DNA of 64,000 nt from Tindallia magadiensis (lineage in GTDB: Bacteria; Bacillota; Clostridia; Peptostreptococcales; Tindalliaceae): the NCBI RefSeq assembly GCF_900113635.1, contig NZ_FOQA01000003.1:234496-298495 (forward strand), in the 5' to 3' direction. How positions within the stretch are numbered: the stretch's first letter is position 1; every line of letters begins with the position of its first letter. Shown here piece by piece: positions 25,259 to 33,831 of the stretch. The notes below the pieces were generated by a model. The model searched no databases, was not told where the DNA came from, and saw only the letters and a program-made list of their open reading frames with translations. The position numbers and the translations under genes are program-made.

Positions 25259-26302
25259 TTATCGGGAAGTACCATTTTTTTTGGAAGCATCCTTGCTTTG
25301 GTAAAGAATATCATCCGCCATTTTAATTACTTCATCCACAGAACCGGAAGAACAAGTAGCTCTTCCAAAACTTACGGATAAAGGGATATCCGGATACCTG
25401 TCGCATACTGGTTGAAATAGTTCCTGAATCCGCTCTTCAACAATGGAAATTCCAGTGTCATCCGTATCCATTAAAAGCAGCAGAAACTCATCTCCTCCAA
25501 AACGAATAACAACATCGTTTTTTCGGGAAGCTTTTGTTAAGACAGCCGCAAATTCTTTAAGGACCCGATCGCCTTCTGGATGACCATGGAGATCGTTGAT
25601 TTTCTTGAAATGGTCAAGATCCATCAGTAACAGGGAATAGGTGATGTCCGGAAAGCGGATGTCTTCCATCAGACGGGTAAGAAAATGATGCAAATACCTA
25701 CGATTAAACAAGTTGGTAAGTGGGTCGGTAATAGAATACTGGTAAACTCGTTGATGTTCATCGGAAAAGGAGCGATTCAGGACAAAGATCAAAGCGAACA
25801 GGGTCGTTGAAACAAGGACGAAATTAATCGATAAATCAAAGGCTCTGAGCTGGGGGTCGGAATAAAAATGGTAACGCTCCGGATACTGGGGCTCGAGGTG
25901 GAGGAGAATTACCATTAAGACTGTAAAAAGGGCAGGAAAAATATACTCCCACGTTTCTTGAATCACAATAAAACAAAGGAAAAGCATTAAGACAGCATAA
26001 AAAGACATGGCGCTATAGGAACCGGGAGAAGTAAGCCATGCAGCAGGCAGGTAAACAAAAGATAAAAAGAATAAAAAAAGCAAACGAACTTTCTTGCTTT
26101 TTTCTGTAGGATACCACTGATGAAGAAAAAATAGAAAGCCAGCGCCGAGAAGGGGAGAAACAATATTGACGATAGGCCGGTGATTGATCAGGTTAATAAG
26201 AGCAACAACGATAAAAGCCACCAACCCAATGCGGAGGCTGGTGATAAATACCTGATCTTTCATATTGGTTAGGTGATTATTTTTAGGAATGTGCCAATTC
26301 AC
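25259..26302 (-). CDS. Membrane-bound diguanylate cyclase (GGDEF)
   Basis: A 347-residue protein. Five to six hydrophobic segments cover residues about 15-175. The GGDEF domain (about 190-345) has DPLTNLFNRRYL, LLMDLDHFKKINDLHGH and the intact catalytic motif RFGGDEFLLL. The inhibitory I-site RKND lies at the correct five residues before GGDEF, so product feedback is expected. It should make cyclic di-GMP from two GTP. The start is a GTG six bases after GGAGGG. No EAL domain is present; the second c-di-GMP gene in the window (46440) has both. Confidence 0.88.
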   Translation of the reverse strand: MNWHIPKNNHLTNMKDQVFITSLRIGLVAFIVVALINLINHRPIVNIVSPLLGAGFLFFLHQWYPTEKSKKVRLLFLFFLSFVYLPAAWLTSPGSYSAMSFYAVLMLFLCFIVIQETWEYIFPALFTVLMVILLHLEPQYPERYHFYSDPQLRAFDLSINFVLVSTTLFALIFVLNRSFSDEHQRVYQYSITDPLTNLFNRRYLHHFLTRLMEDIRFPDITYSLLLMDLDHFKKINDLHGHPEGDRVLKEFAAVLTKASRKNDVVIRFGGDEFLLLLMDTDDTGISIVEERIQELFQPVCDRYPDIPLSVSFGRATCSSGSVDEVIKMADDILYQSKDASKKNGTSR

Positions 26303-26510
26303 TAGGATCCCTCCGGTTCTATAGAAGGTTCAAGACCTGTGGCCCAGGAATAAAAATAGTACCTATTACCTATTTTAACACACATTCGTCAGATGAAAAC
26401 CCTAAAAGAAAAACTTGTGAGAAAAACTTTTTCACTTTTCAAGCGCAGTAAAAAGAAGAAAAAGGTGAAAATAGAATAGAAAATCCGTAATAGAAAAAAG
26501 GAGGGACGAA

Positions 26511-26984
26511 ATGATGGTAGGAGTATTAATAATTCCGTTTATCATATTTGCTTTGCTTGGGCTGGTGATTGTTGGAGTAAAAGGTGGTTCATACCAAGGA
26601 GGAGAAGAAATGATCAAAAATGTATATATTTATGTAGTGCTTTTTGCAACACTGATGATGACGATTGGTGGCAGTGTTGCCGCCTTTATGGCGTTGGCGG
26701 ATATTGTGGCACCGACACCTTACTATCAATCCTATGAAGATTATCGTAGATGGAACGTAGACAGGGTTTATGATTTGGAAGGAGAAGAAGTCAGTCCTCA
26801 GGTGGAAGAAGAGATCAGAGGACAATATGATGCTATGGTGACAGAAGAAAAACAGCGGTATACCAATCGGGCAAAAAATAATTTGATTAAAAGTTTTGGA
26901 TGGATTGTTATTCCATTACCGATTTTTTTATACTATTCACGAAAACTTAAACAGCATAAACATAACGAGAGCCAACTTACTTAG
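26511..26984 (+). CDS. Small membrane protein of unknown function
   Basis: A 157-residue protein with three likely membrane segments (about residues 2-24, 36-62 and 128-143) and an acidic, Tyr-rich outer loop between the second and third. Two starts are possible: ATG 26511 with GGAGGGACGAA, or ATG 26610 with GGAGGAGAAGAA, the latter giving a 124-residue protein starting MIKNVYIYVV. The second part recalls small DUF5671-type membrane proteins, a weak resemblance. The gene overlaps the convergent gene 26981-27436 by four bases. Confidence 0.6.
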   Translation: MMVGVLIIPFIIFALLGLVIVGVKGGSYQGGEEMIKNVYIYVVLFATLMMTIGGSVAAFMALADIVAPTPYYQSYEDYRRWNVDRVYDLEGEEVSPQVEEEIRGQYDAMVTEEKQRYTNRAKNNLIKSFGWIVIPLPIFLYYSRKLKQHKHNESQLT

Positions 26985-27436
26985 TTGGCTCCTCGTATTT
27001 GCGAAGAAATAAATTTTCGAATTTCAGAATATGCTTTGGTTGGATAACATTGGGTTTGTTTTCCATAGCGACTTTTAAAGCGTAGTTTAGTTAAACCATT
27101 CTTTTCTACCCGTATCTCATCAAGGTCATCCCATTTTTCAATTTTTCCCAAAAGCGTTACTCCGGTAAACTGAAGAATTCCCTTCTCATGAATACCAGCC
27201 GCCATAAGGCCGGATAGGATGTAGACACTGGCCGCAAGTACCAGCAGATAATTAGTCCAAAAGTGGCCGGTGTGATAGGTAATGCCAAGAAAAACCAAGG
27301 TGGAAAGTCCGACAGCCGTAAAGCGGCTTCTGGTCATTATGCTTTGATAAGTACACTGTTTTCTTTTTTTGAAATTGCTAAGGCTGCCAAAAATAAAGGC
27401 GGTTAACAGTAGGATGAACAAGGGGATACTTTGCAT
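26981..27436 (-). CDS. Small membrane protein with possible PH-like C-terminal domain
   Basis: A 151-residue protein. The start at 27436 (MQSIPLFILL) follows GGAGG by eight bases. Three hydrophobic segments are visible (about residues 1-18, 38-56, 62-82). The cytoplasmic end (GKIEKWDDLDEIRVEKNG, LRFKSRYGKQTQ) has the strand pattern of small bacterial PH-like or DUF5673 domains. Function unknown. The 224-bp stretch upstream of it is purine-rich and holds no recognisable gene. Confidence 0.6.
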   Translation of the reverse strand: MQSIPLFILLLTAFIFGSLSNFKKRKQCTYQSIMTRSRFTAVGLSTLVFLGITYHTGHFWTNYLLVLAASVYILSGLMAAGIHEKGILQFTGVTLLGKIEKWDDLDEIRVEKNGLTKLRFKSRYGKQTQCYPTKAYSEIRKFISSQIRGAN

Positions 27437-27684
27437 AGGGAAGTCCTCCATTCGATTTAATCATTCGGTACGAAATTAAGTATAGACACTCTAGCACCTA
27501 AAGTCAATGAAATGGAAGGAGAAGAAAAGGAAAAGGAAAAGCATATTGAAGAGGGGCTATGGGTATATAGGCATTAAGCGGTGATCGTCATCAGAGAAGC
27601 AACAAAAGCACAGAAATGAAAAATAAGAAGGATAGAAACCTACTACTTTACTAAAAATTTATAAAAAAAAGGCAGGTGAAGGAA

Positions 27685-29214
27685 ATGACTCAGAAGCTTA
27701 AAAAATCAGATGAGCGAAAGCAAGAAAAATCAACAGGACTGAATCTGTTCAACAGCTATGCCCAGTTACCAGAAGTTTTGTTTAGCCGATTATCACCAAG
27801 GCCGGTCTCCTCACCTACCATGGTGATTTTTAATAGAGAGTTAGCTTATCAAATGGGACTGGATCCAGAAGCGATGGAAGGTTCAGAAGGCGTGGAGCTG
27901 CTGGCAGGAAACCAGATACCCGAAGGAGCTGATCCTATTGCACAGGCCTATGCCGGTCATCAGTTCGGACATTTCAATAAATTGGGCGATGGTCGGGCTG
28001 TCCTTCTGGGAGAGCATAGAACGCCAGAAGGGAAATGGCTGGATGTTCAATTGAAAGGCTCAGGAAAGACTCCCTATTCCCGACAGGGCGACGGTCGGGC
28101 AACACTTGGACCAATGCTGCGAGAATATGTGATTAGTGAAGCGATGTATGGTCTGGGAATTCCTACTTCCAGAAGTCTGGCCGTAGTGTCTACTGGAGAA
28201 AGGGTTTTTCGAGAAAGGCCACTGCCGGGGGCTGTCTTAAGCCGGGTAGCTTCCAGTCACTTACGGGTAGGCACCTTTCAATATGCCGCCGCTTGGGGAG
28301 ATGAGGAAACGCTTCGGAGACTTGTGGACTATACCTGGAACCGGCATTTTTCTCATAAAGATCCGGGAAAAAACAAGGCACATTCTCTGCTGATGGCAGT
28401 GATTCAGCACCAGGCATCTTTGATAGCCAAGTGGCAGTTAATCGGCTTTGTTCATGGTGTAATGAATACCGACAATATGACGATTAGCGGCGAAACCATT
28501 GATTATGGTCCCTGCGCTTTTATGGATCGTTACCACCCAGCTACGGTCTTTAGCTCCATTGATCATAATGGTCGCTACGCTTATGGCAACCAACCGACTA
28601 TTGCCGCTTGGAACCTAGCTCGTTTTGCGGAAACCTTACTGCCTCTGATTCATGAAAAAGAAGCATCGGCTGTGGAAATAGCCCAGCAAAGCCTGGAAGA
28701 ATATTCGAGGCTTTTTCGAAAGGACTGGCTAAAGGGATTTCGGCGAAAATTAGGAATGATTCATGAAACAGCTGAGGATATAAAACTGATAGAAGATTTA
28801 TTTCAGATGATGGAAAAAAAGAAAATGGATTTTACCAATACCTTCCGAAGTCTCACCATCAAAAGAATGGCAGCGGAAGAAAAAACGGTTGTGACAAAAT
28901 CAGCTGTAGACACAACAACAAAAGAGGAAGAAATGGAAAGATGGATTCAGCGATGGAATCACCGCTTAGAAAAAGAAAATCAATCCAGTGAGGAAATCAT
29001 CGCCTTAATGAAAGCCTCCAATCCAGCGATCATTCCAAGAAATCACCGGGTAGAAGCTGTTTTAGAATCAGCGGTGCAGCATCAAACGATCCGGGAGATG
29101 GAGAAATTGCTGGAAGTGTTAAAAGATCCATATGCTTATACAGAGGAACAGGAAAACTACGCGGATGAACCATCTGCCTCGGCCTTGCCTTACCGGACTT
29201 ACTGTGGTACTTAA
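27685..29214 (+). CDS. selO: SelO-family protein adenylyltransferase (YdiU)
   Basis: A 509-residue pseudokinase-fold protein. Family patterns are NQIPEGADPIAQAYAGHQFG, LGDGRAVLLGEH, QLKGSGKTPYSRQGDGRATL and the active-site region GFVHGVMNTDNMTISGETID followed by YGPCAFMD. Known SelO proteins bind ATP upside-down and transfer AMP to Ser, Thr or Tyr of other proteins during redox stress. The C-terminus (YRTYCGT) has a Cys near the position where eukaryotic SelO has selenocysteine. ATG 27685 is preferred to GTG 27676; the ribosome site is modest. It appears monocistronic. Confidence 0.9.
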   Translation: MTQKLKKSDERKQEKSTGLNLFNSYAQLPEVLFSRLSPRPVSSPTMVIFNRELAYQMGLDPEAMEGSEGVELLAGNQIPEGADPIAQAYAGHQFGHFNKLGDGRAVLLGEHRTPEGKWLDVQLKGSGKTPYSRQGDGRATLGPMLREYVISEAMYGLGIPTSRSLAVVSTGERVFRERPLPGAVLSRVASSHLRVGTFQYAAAWGDEETLRRLVDYTWNRHFSHKDPGKNKAHSLLMAVIQHQASLIAKWQLIGFVHGVMNTDNMTISGETIDYGPCAFMDRYHPATVFSSIDHNGRYAYGNQPTIAAWNLARFAETLLPLIHEKEASAVEIAQQSLEEYSRLFRKDWLKGFRRKLGMIHETAEDIKLIEDLFQMMEKKKMDFTNTFRSLTIKRMAAEEKTVVTKSAVDTTTKEEEMERWIQRWNHRLEKENQSSEEIIALMKASNPAIIPRNHRVEAVLESAVQHQTIREMEKLLEVLKDPYAYTEEQENYADEPSASALPYRTYCGT

Positions 29215-29363
29215 AGAATAAATAGAGGATTTTTTCTTTTTTTGTCGAAAAGATCAAATAATCGCAAAAAGAGAATCTTCAAAATGAATTTCCGGAGAAG
29301 GCATTAGACGGAGAAATCCTGTGACGGAATCTTGCAAAGGAATCTGGTGGAGGTGGAAGGGGC

Positions 29364-31343
29364 ATGAAGCTGCTTAGGGTAAAAAGAATTCTATTAACCA
29401 TTTGCTTGTTGATGGGATTTTTTCAGATACCAGTTAGTGCCGCATCTTATGAATCTTCAGAGGAAGGAAAACCGGTGGTATTACAACTTCGTTGGGAACC
29501 TCAATTTCAGTTTGCTGGCTATTATGCCGCTTTGTGGCAAGGGTATTACGAAGAAGCTGGTTTGGATGTTACCATTCGATCTGCCTTTGATGAAAAAGGG
29601 AATATCCGACAAGCTACGGAAGAAGTACAGGCTGGAAGAGCGGATTTTGGTGTAGGAGCTGTGGATATTCTGTTTGCCAACGAAAATGGAAAACCATTGA
29701 CTGTGGTAGCCGCTATTTTTCAGCGCAGTGCCGTAGCTTACTATCGGCTAGAAGAAACGAAAGTTAATAATCTGGTGGATTTAATGGATCGGAAGGTAGC
29801 TAGGCGTCATTTGGATCTGTTGGATGTAGAACTTCAAGCAATGTTGATCGCTGAAGGCATTGATCCGGCACAGTTACCTTATACAGATAAAAAAAGCAGC
29901 TTTACGCTGGAGGATTTGACCAGTCGCCGGTACGATATCGTGCCGTCTTACCTGGATAGCATTTTACTGGAGGCCCGGGAAGCAGAGGTGGAGGTTTCCG
30001 TCCTTCGCCCGCTGGACTATGGCATCGATTTTTATGGAGACTCGGTGTTTACGACGGTAAAGTTAGCAGAGGAGAGGCCAGAAATGGTAGAAGCTTTTCG
30101 GAAAGCTACGCTGGAAGGATGGCGTTATGCTTTGGAAAATCCCTTGGAAATGGCGACCCTCATTACCGAAAGTTTTGAAGATACCAGGATTGATCAAGGA
30201 TACGCCAGCGGTCATGCAGGATATGATTATTCCATGTATCCCAGCGAATTTCTGGAATATAATAAATTTCAGGCACAGCAGGTCATGGAATTAACCTATT
30301 ATCCAGTGGTAGAACTGGGGAATCTTCATCCTTTTCGATGGGAAGAAACCCATCAGGCACTCAGTCGTCTTGGTTTAATTACCAAGCCCTTGGATATACA
30401 GTCTTTTATCTTTGATTACGAAAGCCTGGAACAGGAAAAACAGCAGCAACGGCAGGAGCGGCTTTTATTCTTATTGCGACTGGGCCTTTTACTACTGGCG
30501 GGATTCTTGCTGGTAGCGGCTACTTCCCGCCGTGAAGCTCATCGCATGGAAAAACTGTTTCGAAAGGAACGGGAGGAAAACAGTCGAAAAGAAGCCTTAA
30601 TGATTTATCAGGCAAGAATGGCTGCTATGGGAGAGATGGTTGCTCATATTGCACATCAGTGGCGACAGCCGCTCAATAATTTGGGCTTGGTACTGGCGAA
30701 TTTGGAAGATGCGTTTACGTATCATGAATTGGATGAAGAGCAGATGAACCGATCTGTTAATCACAGCCGAAAATTAATTAATCGGATGTCTGATACAATA
30801 GACGATTTTATGCAATTTGCGAATCCTACCCTTCAGCCGGATGACTATCAGGTTAAACTGGCGGTTCAGGAAGTATTGGATTTAATGGAAGCCCGGCTTC
30901 GTGCTTATGGGATTCAGGTGTCCTTGGAAGGAGAGGAAAGCATTACCGCCTATGGACATCGTAATCATTTTTCTCAGGCCGTATTCAATCTGATTGCCAA
31001 CGCCATGGATGCATTAGCGGAACATCAGCCAGCATCGCCAAGTATTAACATTCGTATTGAACAGGATTCTCCCTGGATTATGTTATCCATATCCGATACA
31101 GGTGGGGGGATCCACCCAAGTATTGCTGAACACATTTTTGAACCCTATTTCAGTACAAAGCCAGAGAAGCAAGGGACCGGACTAGGGCTTTATATGACCA
31201 AAACCATCGTAGAAAACAGCTTAAAAGGTCAGATTCACTGGGAAAATCATCAACAGGGAGTCACCATGATCATAAGAATGCCCGAAAAGAAGGAGAGGAC
31301 GCTAGATGACGGAAAAGAAAACAGAATCCATGACCGTACTTAA
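29364..31343 (+). CDS. Hybrid sensor: NMT1/SsuA-type periplasmic domain fused to histidine kinase
   Basis: A 659-residue protein. After a signal peptide, residues about 35-335 form a periplasmic binding domain of the NMT1/THI5-like type (LQLRWEPQFQFAGYYAALWQ, EEVQAGRADFGVGAVDILFA). One membrane helix follows (about 366-385), then a coiled coil and the kinase core with MGEMVAHIAHQWRQPLNNL (phospho-acceptor His431) and the ATPase boxes NLIANAMDAL, DTGGGI and GTGLGLYMTKTIVE. It probably senses a small-molecule ligand directly, such as a pyrimidine or sulfonate-like compound; the ligand is unknown. The 3' end overlaps the response regulator gene by 38 bases. Confidence 0.85.
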   Translation: MKLLRVKRILLTICLLMGFFQIPVSAASYESSEEGKPVVLQLRWEPQFQFAGYYAALWQGYYEEAGLDVTIRSAFDEKGNIRQATEEVQAGRADFGVGAVDILFANENGKPLTVVAAIFQRSAVAYYRLEETKVNNLVDLMDRKVARRHLDLLDVELQAMLIAEGIDPAQLPYTDKKSSFTLEDLTSRRYDIVPSYLDSILLEAREAEVEVSVLRPLDYGIDFYGDSVFTTVKLAEERPEMVEAFRKATLEGWRYALENPLEMATLITESFEDTRIDQGYASGHAGYDYSMYPSEFLEYNKFQAQQVMELTYYPVVELGNLHPFRWEETHQALSRLGLITKPLDIQSFIFDYESLEQEKQQQRQERLLFLLRLGLLLLAGFLLVAATSRREAHRMEKLFRKEREENSRKEALMIYQARMAAMGEMVAHIAHQWRQPLNNLGLVLANLEDAFTYHELDEEQMNRSVNHSRKLINRMSDTIDDFMQFANPTLQPDDYQVKLAVQEVLDLMEARLRAYGIQVSLEGEESITAYGHRNHFSQAVFNLIANAMDALAEHQPASPSINIRIEQDSPWIMLSISDTGGGIHPSIAEHIFEPYFSTKPEKQGTGLGLYMTKTIVENSLKGQIHWENHQQGVTMIIRMPEKKERTLDDGKENRIHDRT

Positions 31344-32094
31344 ACATCTGAATGTTCTTTATGTAGAGGATGATCCGGAGACACGACAGGAGCTGGCTAT
31401 CTATTTGAAACGACGGGTTGGACGGCTGAGGTTGGCGTCTAATGGAACAGAAGCCCTTCATTCTCTTGGGGAGCGGCCGCCTCACCTAATCATCACGGAT
31501 TTGAAAATGCCGGAGATGGATGGCCTTACCATGATCAAAAGACTTCGGGAGAAGGGTTGGGATATGCCTGTTATCATCACTTCCGCTCTTTCGGACAGTG
31601 AAACCATTATCGAAGCCGTAGGAGTGGGAATTGTCCGGTATGTGGTTAAGCCCATTGACTTAGAAGAGTTGTTAGAACAGATGAATCAGGTGGGGCAGGA
31701 AATTATTAAAAAAGAAAAATGTTTGGTGGTGTTAGGGGAGCAATGTTTGGAAACGGCTGATGAGTTAGCGGAGATGGAGATGAAAATCAAAAAAGAAGTG
31801 ACGCATTTTATGAAAACAACAACGGGGAAAGGGCCCAGAGACCTTCATGTTTCCTTGACAGCAGGCAGGATTGAAATTCGTGCCCGAGGATGTCTGACCC
31901 GGCTGGAAGAAGGTATTTTGGTTAATCGTCGCCATTATAGTTTGGTCGATTATCATCGCCGCCTATTTTATACGGAAAATCAACAAGCCTTAACCACTTG
32001 TCTGTCCCAGGTCACCGGGTGTCCGGTAAAGCTTCGGGAAGTGGTCTGTGATAGTCGGAAAGATCAGGAAAAGCTGGTATTGGAAATTCCATAG
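31306..32094 (+). CDS. Response regulator with C-terminal MpsC/DUF2294-like domain
   Basis: A 262-residue protein. The receiver (about residues 12-128) has YVEDDPETR, phospho-acceptor Asp in LIITDLKMPEMDG and Lys in YVVKPIDL. A helical linker follows. The C-terminal part (about 158-262) has TTGKGPRDLHVSLTAG, IEIRARGCLTRLEE and the end KDQEKLVLEIP, the pattern of the DUF2294/MpsC family, which usually forms stand-alone proteins linked to sodium or membrane-potential systems. There is no DNA-binding domain, so output may be by protein contact. It is translated from within the kinase gene, with AAGGAGAGGA upstream. Confidence 0.78.
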   Translation: MTEKKTESMTVLKHLNVLYVEDDPETRQELAIYLKRRVGRLRLASNGTEALHSLGERPPHLIITDLKMPEMDGLTMIKRLREKGWDMPVIITSALSDSETIIEAVGVGIVRYVVKPIDLEELLEQMNQVGQEIIKKEKCLVVLGEQCLETADELAEMEMKIKKEVTHFMKTTTGKGPRDLHVSLTAGRIEIRARGCLTRLEEGILVNRRHYSLVDYHRRLFYTENQQALTTCLSQVTGCPVKLREVVCDSRKDQEKLVLEIP

Positions 32095-32133
32095 TGAGTG
32101 AAAAAATGGATGAAAAGGTTTTCCTGGAAACGC

Positions 32134-32162
32134 TTGCACTGAAAAAAGTAGTATGATACAAT
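32134..32162 (+). promoter_or_regulatory. Sigma-A promoter of the purine operon
   Basis: TTGCAC (32134-32139), exact 17-bp spacer, TACAAT (32157-32162). Transcription should start near 32169, leaving a leader of about 295 bases before the permease ATG. Confidence 0.8.
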
Positions 32163-32168
32163 AAATTC

Positions 32169-32297
32169 AGAAACTTAAGAGTATTCCACCTTGGCGGGAT
32201 CAAAAGCCTGCTAGGTTCTTCTTGAGTAGGAGGCAGTAACAATTTCATAGACAGACCGTAACAACTGGAGATCATTAGAAAATGACGCTTTAGGTGG
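32169..32297 (+). promoter_or_regulatory. Structured 5' leader, candidate riboswitch or attenuator of the purine operon
   Basis: The leader can fold: CTTAAGA (32174-32180) with TCTTGAG; a stem-loop of CCTtgGCgGG with CCtGCtAGG around 32190-32215; TCATT-agaa-AATGA near 32273-32286; and long-range CCACCT (32186-32191) with AGGTGG (32292-32297), which closes about 100 bases and overlaps the first two bases of the terminator stem. That layout suits a switch between terminator and antiterminator. It does not match the purine, guanidine or xanthine riboswitch consensus as I remember them. The ligand or protein is unknown. Confidence 0.5.
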
Positions 32298-32344
32298 CCG
32301 GCGCAATGAGGGAAATGCCCTCGGTTTGTGCTGGCCTTTTTGTA
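32296..32344 (+). terminator. Leader terminator upstream of the purine permease
   Basis: GGCCGGCGCAA pairs with TTTGTGCTGGCC (two G-T pairs), with GAGGG/CCCTC inside, followed by TTTTTG. It sits within the leader, 120 bp before the first gene, so it is a regulated terminator rather than the end of the upstream unit. Confidence 0.8.
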
Positions 32345-32463
32345 TGCCCGAAAACCGGGTGAGGGAAATAACGCAAAGCTTTTGAAAAGATGGAAAAGGT
32401 GGAAGAAATGAAAGAAATGGAAGAGATGAAAACAGAACTAGAAGAAAAGAGGAGGAAAAACAA

Positions 32464-33828
32464 ATGGAAAAAGCCGTTAACAACCAATCATCCCGTAACA
32501 CTTCTGTATTTGATCTGAATGGAATTCCCACCATGGGAAAAGCAATTCCCTTAGGGTTGCAGCACGTATTGGCAATGATTGTAGGAAATGTGACACCAGC
32601 GATTATTATTGCCGGTGTGGTAGGCCTTAGCTCTTCAGACCGAACCTTATTGGTTCAGTGTGCCATGTTTATTGCCGGAATTGCCACCTTGCTACAGCTC
32701 TACCCGATTGGTAAAGTAGGGTCCGGTTTACCGGTGATCATGGGAGTAAGTTTTGCTTACGTGCCGACCATTATTGCCATTGGTGCTCAATACGGAATTG
32801 CCGGTATTTTTGGGGCTCAACTGGTAGGCGGTGGCGTGGCGGTTTTGGTAGGGATTTTTATCAAACACGTCCGACAATATTTTCCACCTTTAGTAGCAGG
32901 TACCGTTGTTTTTACCATTGGCCTTTCTCTCTATCCCGTTGCGATTAATTATATTGCGGGAGGTGTTGGCTCAGCAACCTATGGGTCTTATGCCAACTGG
33001 CTGGTGGCGCTGATCACCCTTTCGGTAGTATTGTTCTGTAATCAGTTTACCAAAGGTTATTTCAAACTGGCTTCTATTCTAATGGGAATTATTGCTGGTT
33101 ATGTGATTGCTTTTTTCTTTAACATGGTAAGTTTTGCACCAGTAGCTGAAGCTTCCTGGTTTGCCGCTCCCCGCCCCCTTCATTTTGGGATTGAATTTTA
33201 TCCACCAGCAATTCTTAGCATGGTGATTATGTATATCGTTAACTCGGTTCAGGCCGTAGGCGATTTATCGGCTACTACGGTAGGCGGCATGGGTCGGGAA
33301 GTGACAGAAAAAGAACTCTCTGGAGGGATTATAGGTAACGGAGTTGCCAGTATTGCCGCTTCTTTGTTTGGTGGACTGCCGACGGCTACCTACAGCCAGA
33401 ATGTAGGTATTGTAGCCATGACAAAAGTAGTCAGCCGGTTTGTACTGGGCATTGCTGCCGCTTTTATCCTGCTGGGAGGATTTGTTCCGAAGTTTGGAGC
33501 CGTGATGACAACCATCCCTCAAAGCGTACTGGGAGGAGCAACCATTACGGTCTTTGCCATGATTACCATGACAGGGATTAAACTTATTATTCAGGATGAA
33601 CTCTCCGGCCGCAATATGTCCATTGTTGGACTGGCGGTAGCCTTAGGAATTGGTATTACTCAGGTACCGGAATCCTTAGAACTTTTCCCTGACTGGGTAA
33701 TGATGGTTTTTGGTCAGTCGGCGGTAGTGATTGCAACCATTGTTGCGTTTACCCTTAATCTGGTATTGCCTCAAAAAACCTTAGCGGATGAACAACAGGA
33801 ACGAAAAGAAATGGAACAGGAGGGGTAA
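32464..33828 (+). CDS. Purine permease, NCS2/NAT family (xanthine/uric acid type)
   Basis: A 454-residue transporter with about 12-14 membrane segments. The nucleobase-ascorbate signature is SQNVGIVAMTKVVSR, and the family start GLQHVLAMIVGNVTPAIIIAG and GLPVIMGVSFAYVP are clear. The Glu-less segment SVQAVGDLSATTVGGM lies before the signature. The family moves xanthine, urate or uracil with protons or sodium. The adjacent molybdenum hydroxylase genes favour xanthine or urate. GGAGGAAAAACAA precedes the ATG. Controlled by the leader terminator. Confidence 0.88.
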   Translation: MEKAVNNQSSRNTSVFDLNGIPTMGKAIPLGLQHVLAMIVGNVTPAIIIAGVVGLSSSDRTLLVQCAMFIAGIATLLQLYPIGKVGSGLPVIMGVSFAYVPTIIAIGAQYGIAGIFGAQLVGGGVAVLVGIFIKHVRQYFPPLVAGTVVFTIGLSLYPVAINYIAGGVGSATYGSYANWLVALITLSVVLFCNQFTKGYFKLASILMGIIAGYVIAFFFNMVSFAPVAEASWFAAPRPLHFGIEFYPPAILSMVIMYIVNSVQAVGDLSATTVGGMGREVTEKELSGGIIGNGVASIAASLFGGLPTATYSQNVGIVAMTKVVSRFVLGIAAAFILLGGFVPKFGAVMTTIPQSVLGGATITVFAMITMTGIKLIIQDELSGRNMSIVGLAVALGIGITQVPESLELFPDWVMMVFGQSAVVIATIVAFTLNLVLPQKTLADEQQERKEMEQEG

Positions 33829-33831
33829 GAG

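Noticed and set aside
29215-29363. Leader before the binding-domain kinase as a riboswitch
   Set aside because: GGA-rich segments resemble parts of several classes, but no complete consensus or terminator is present.
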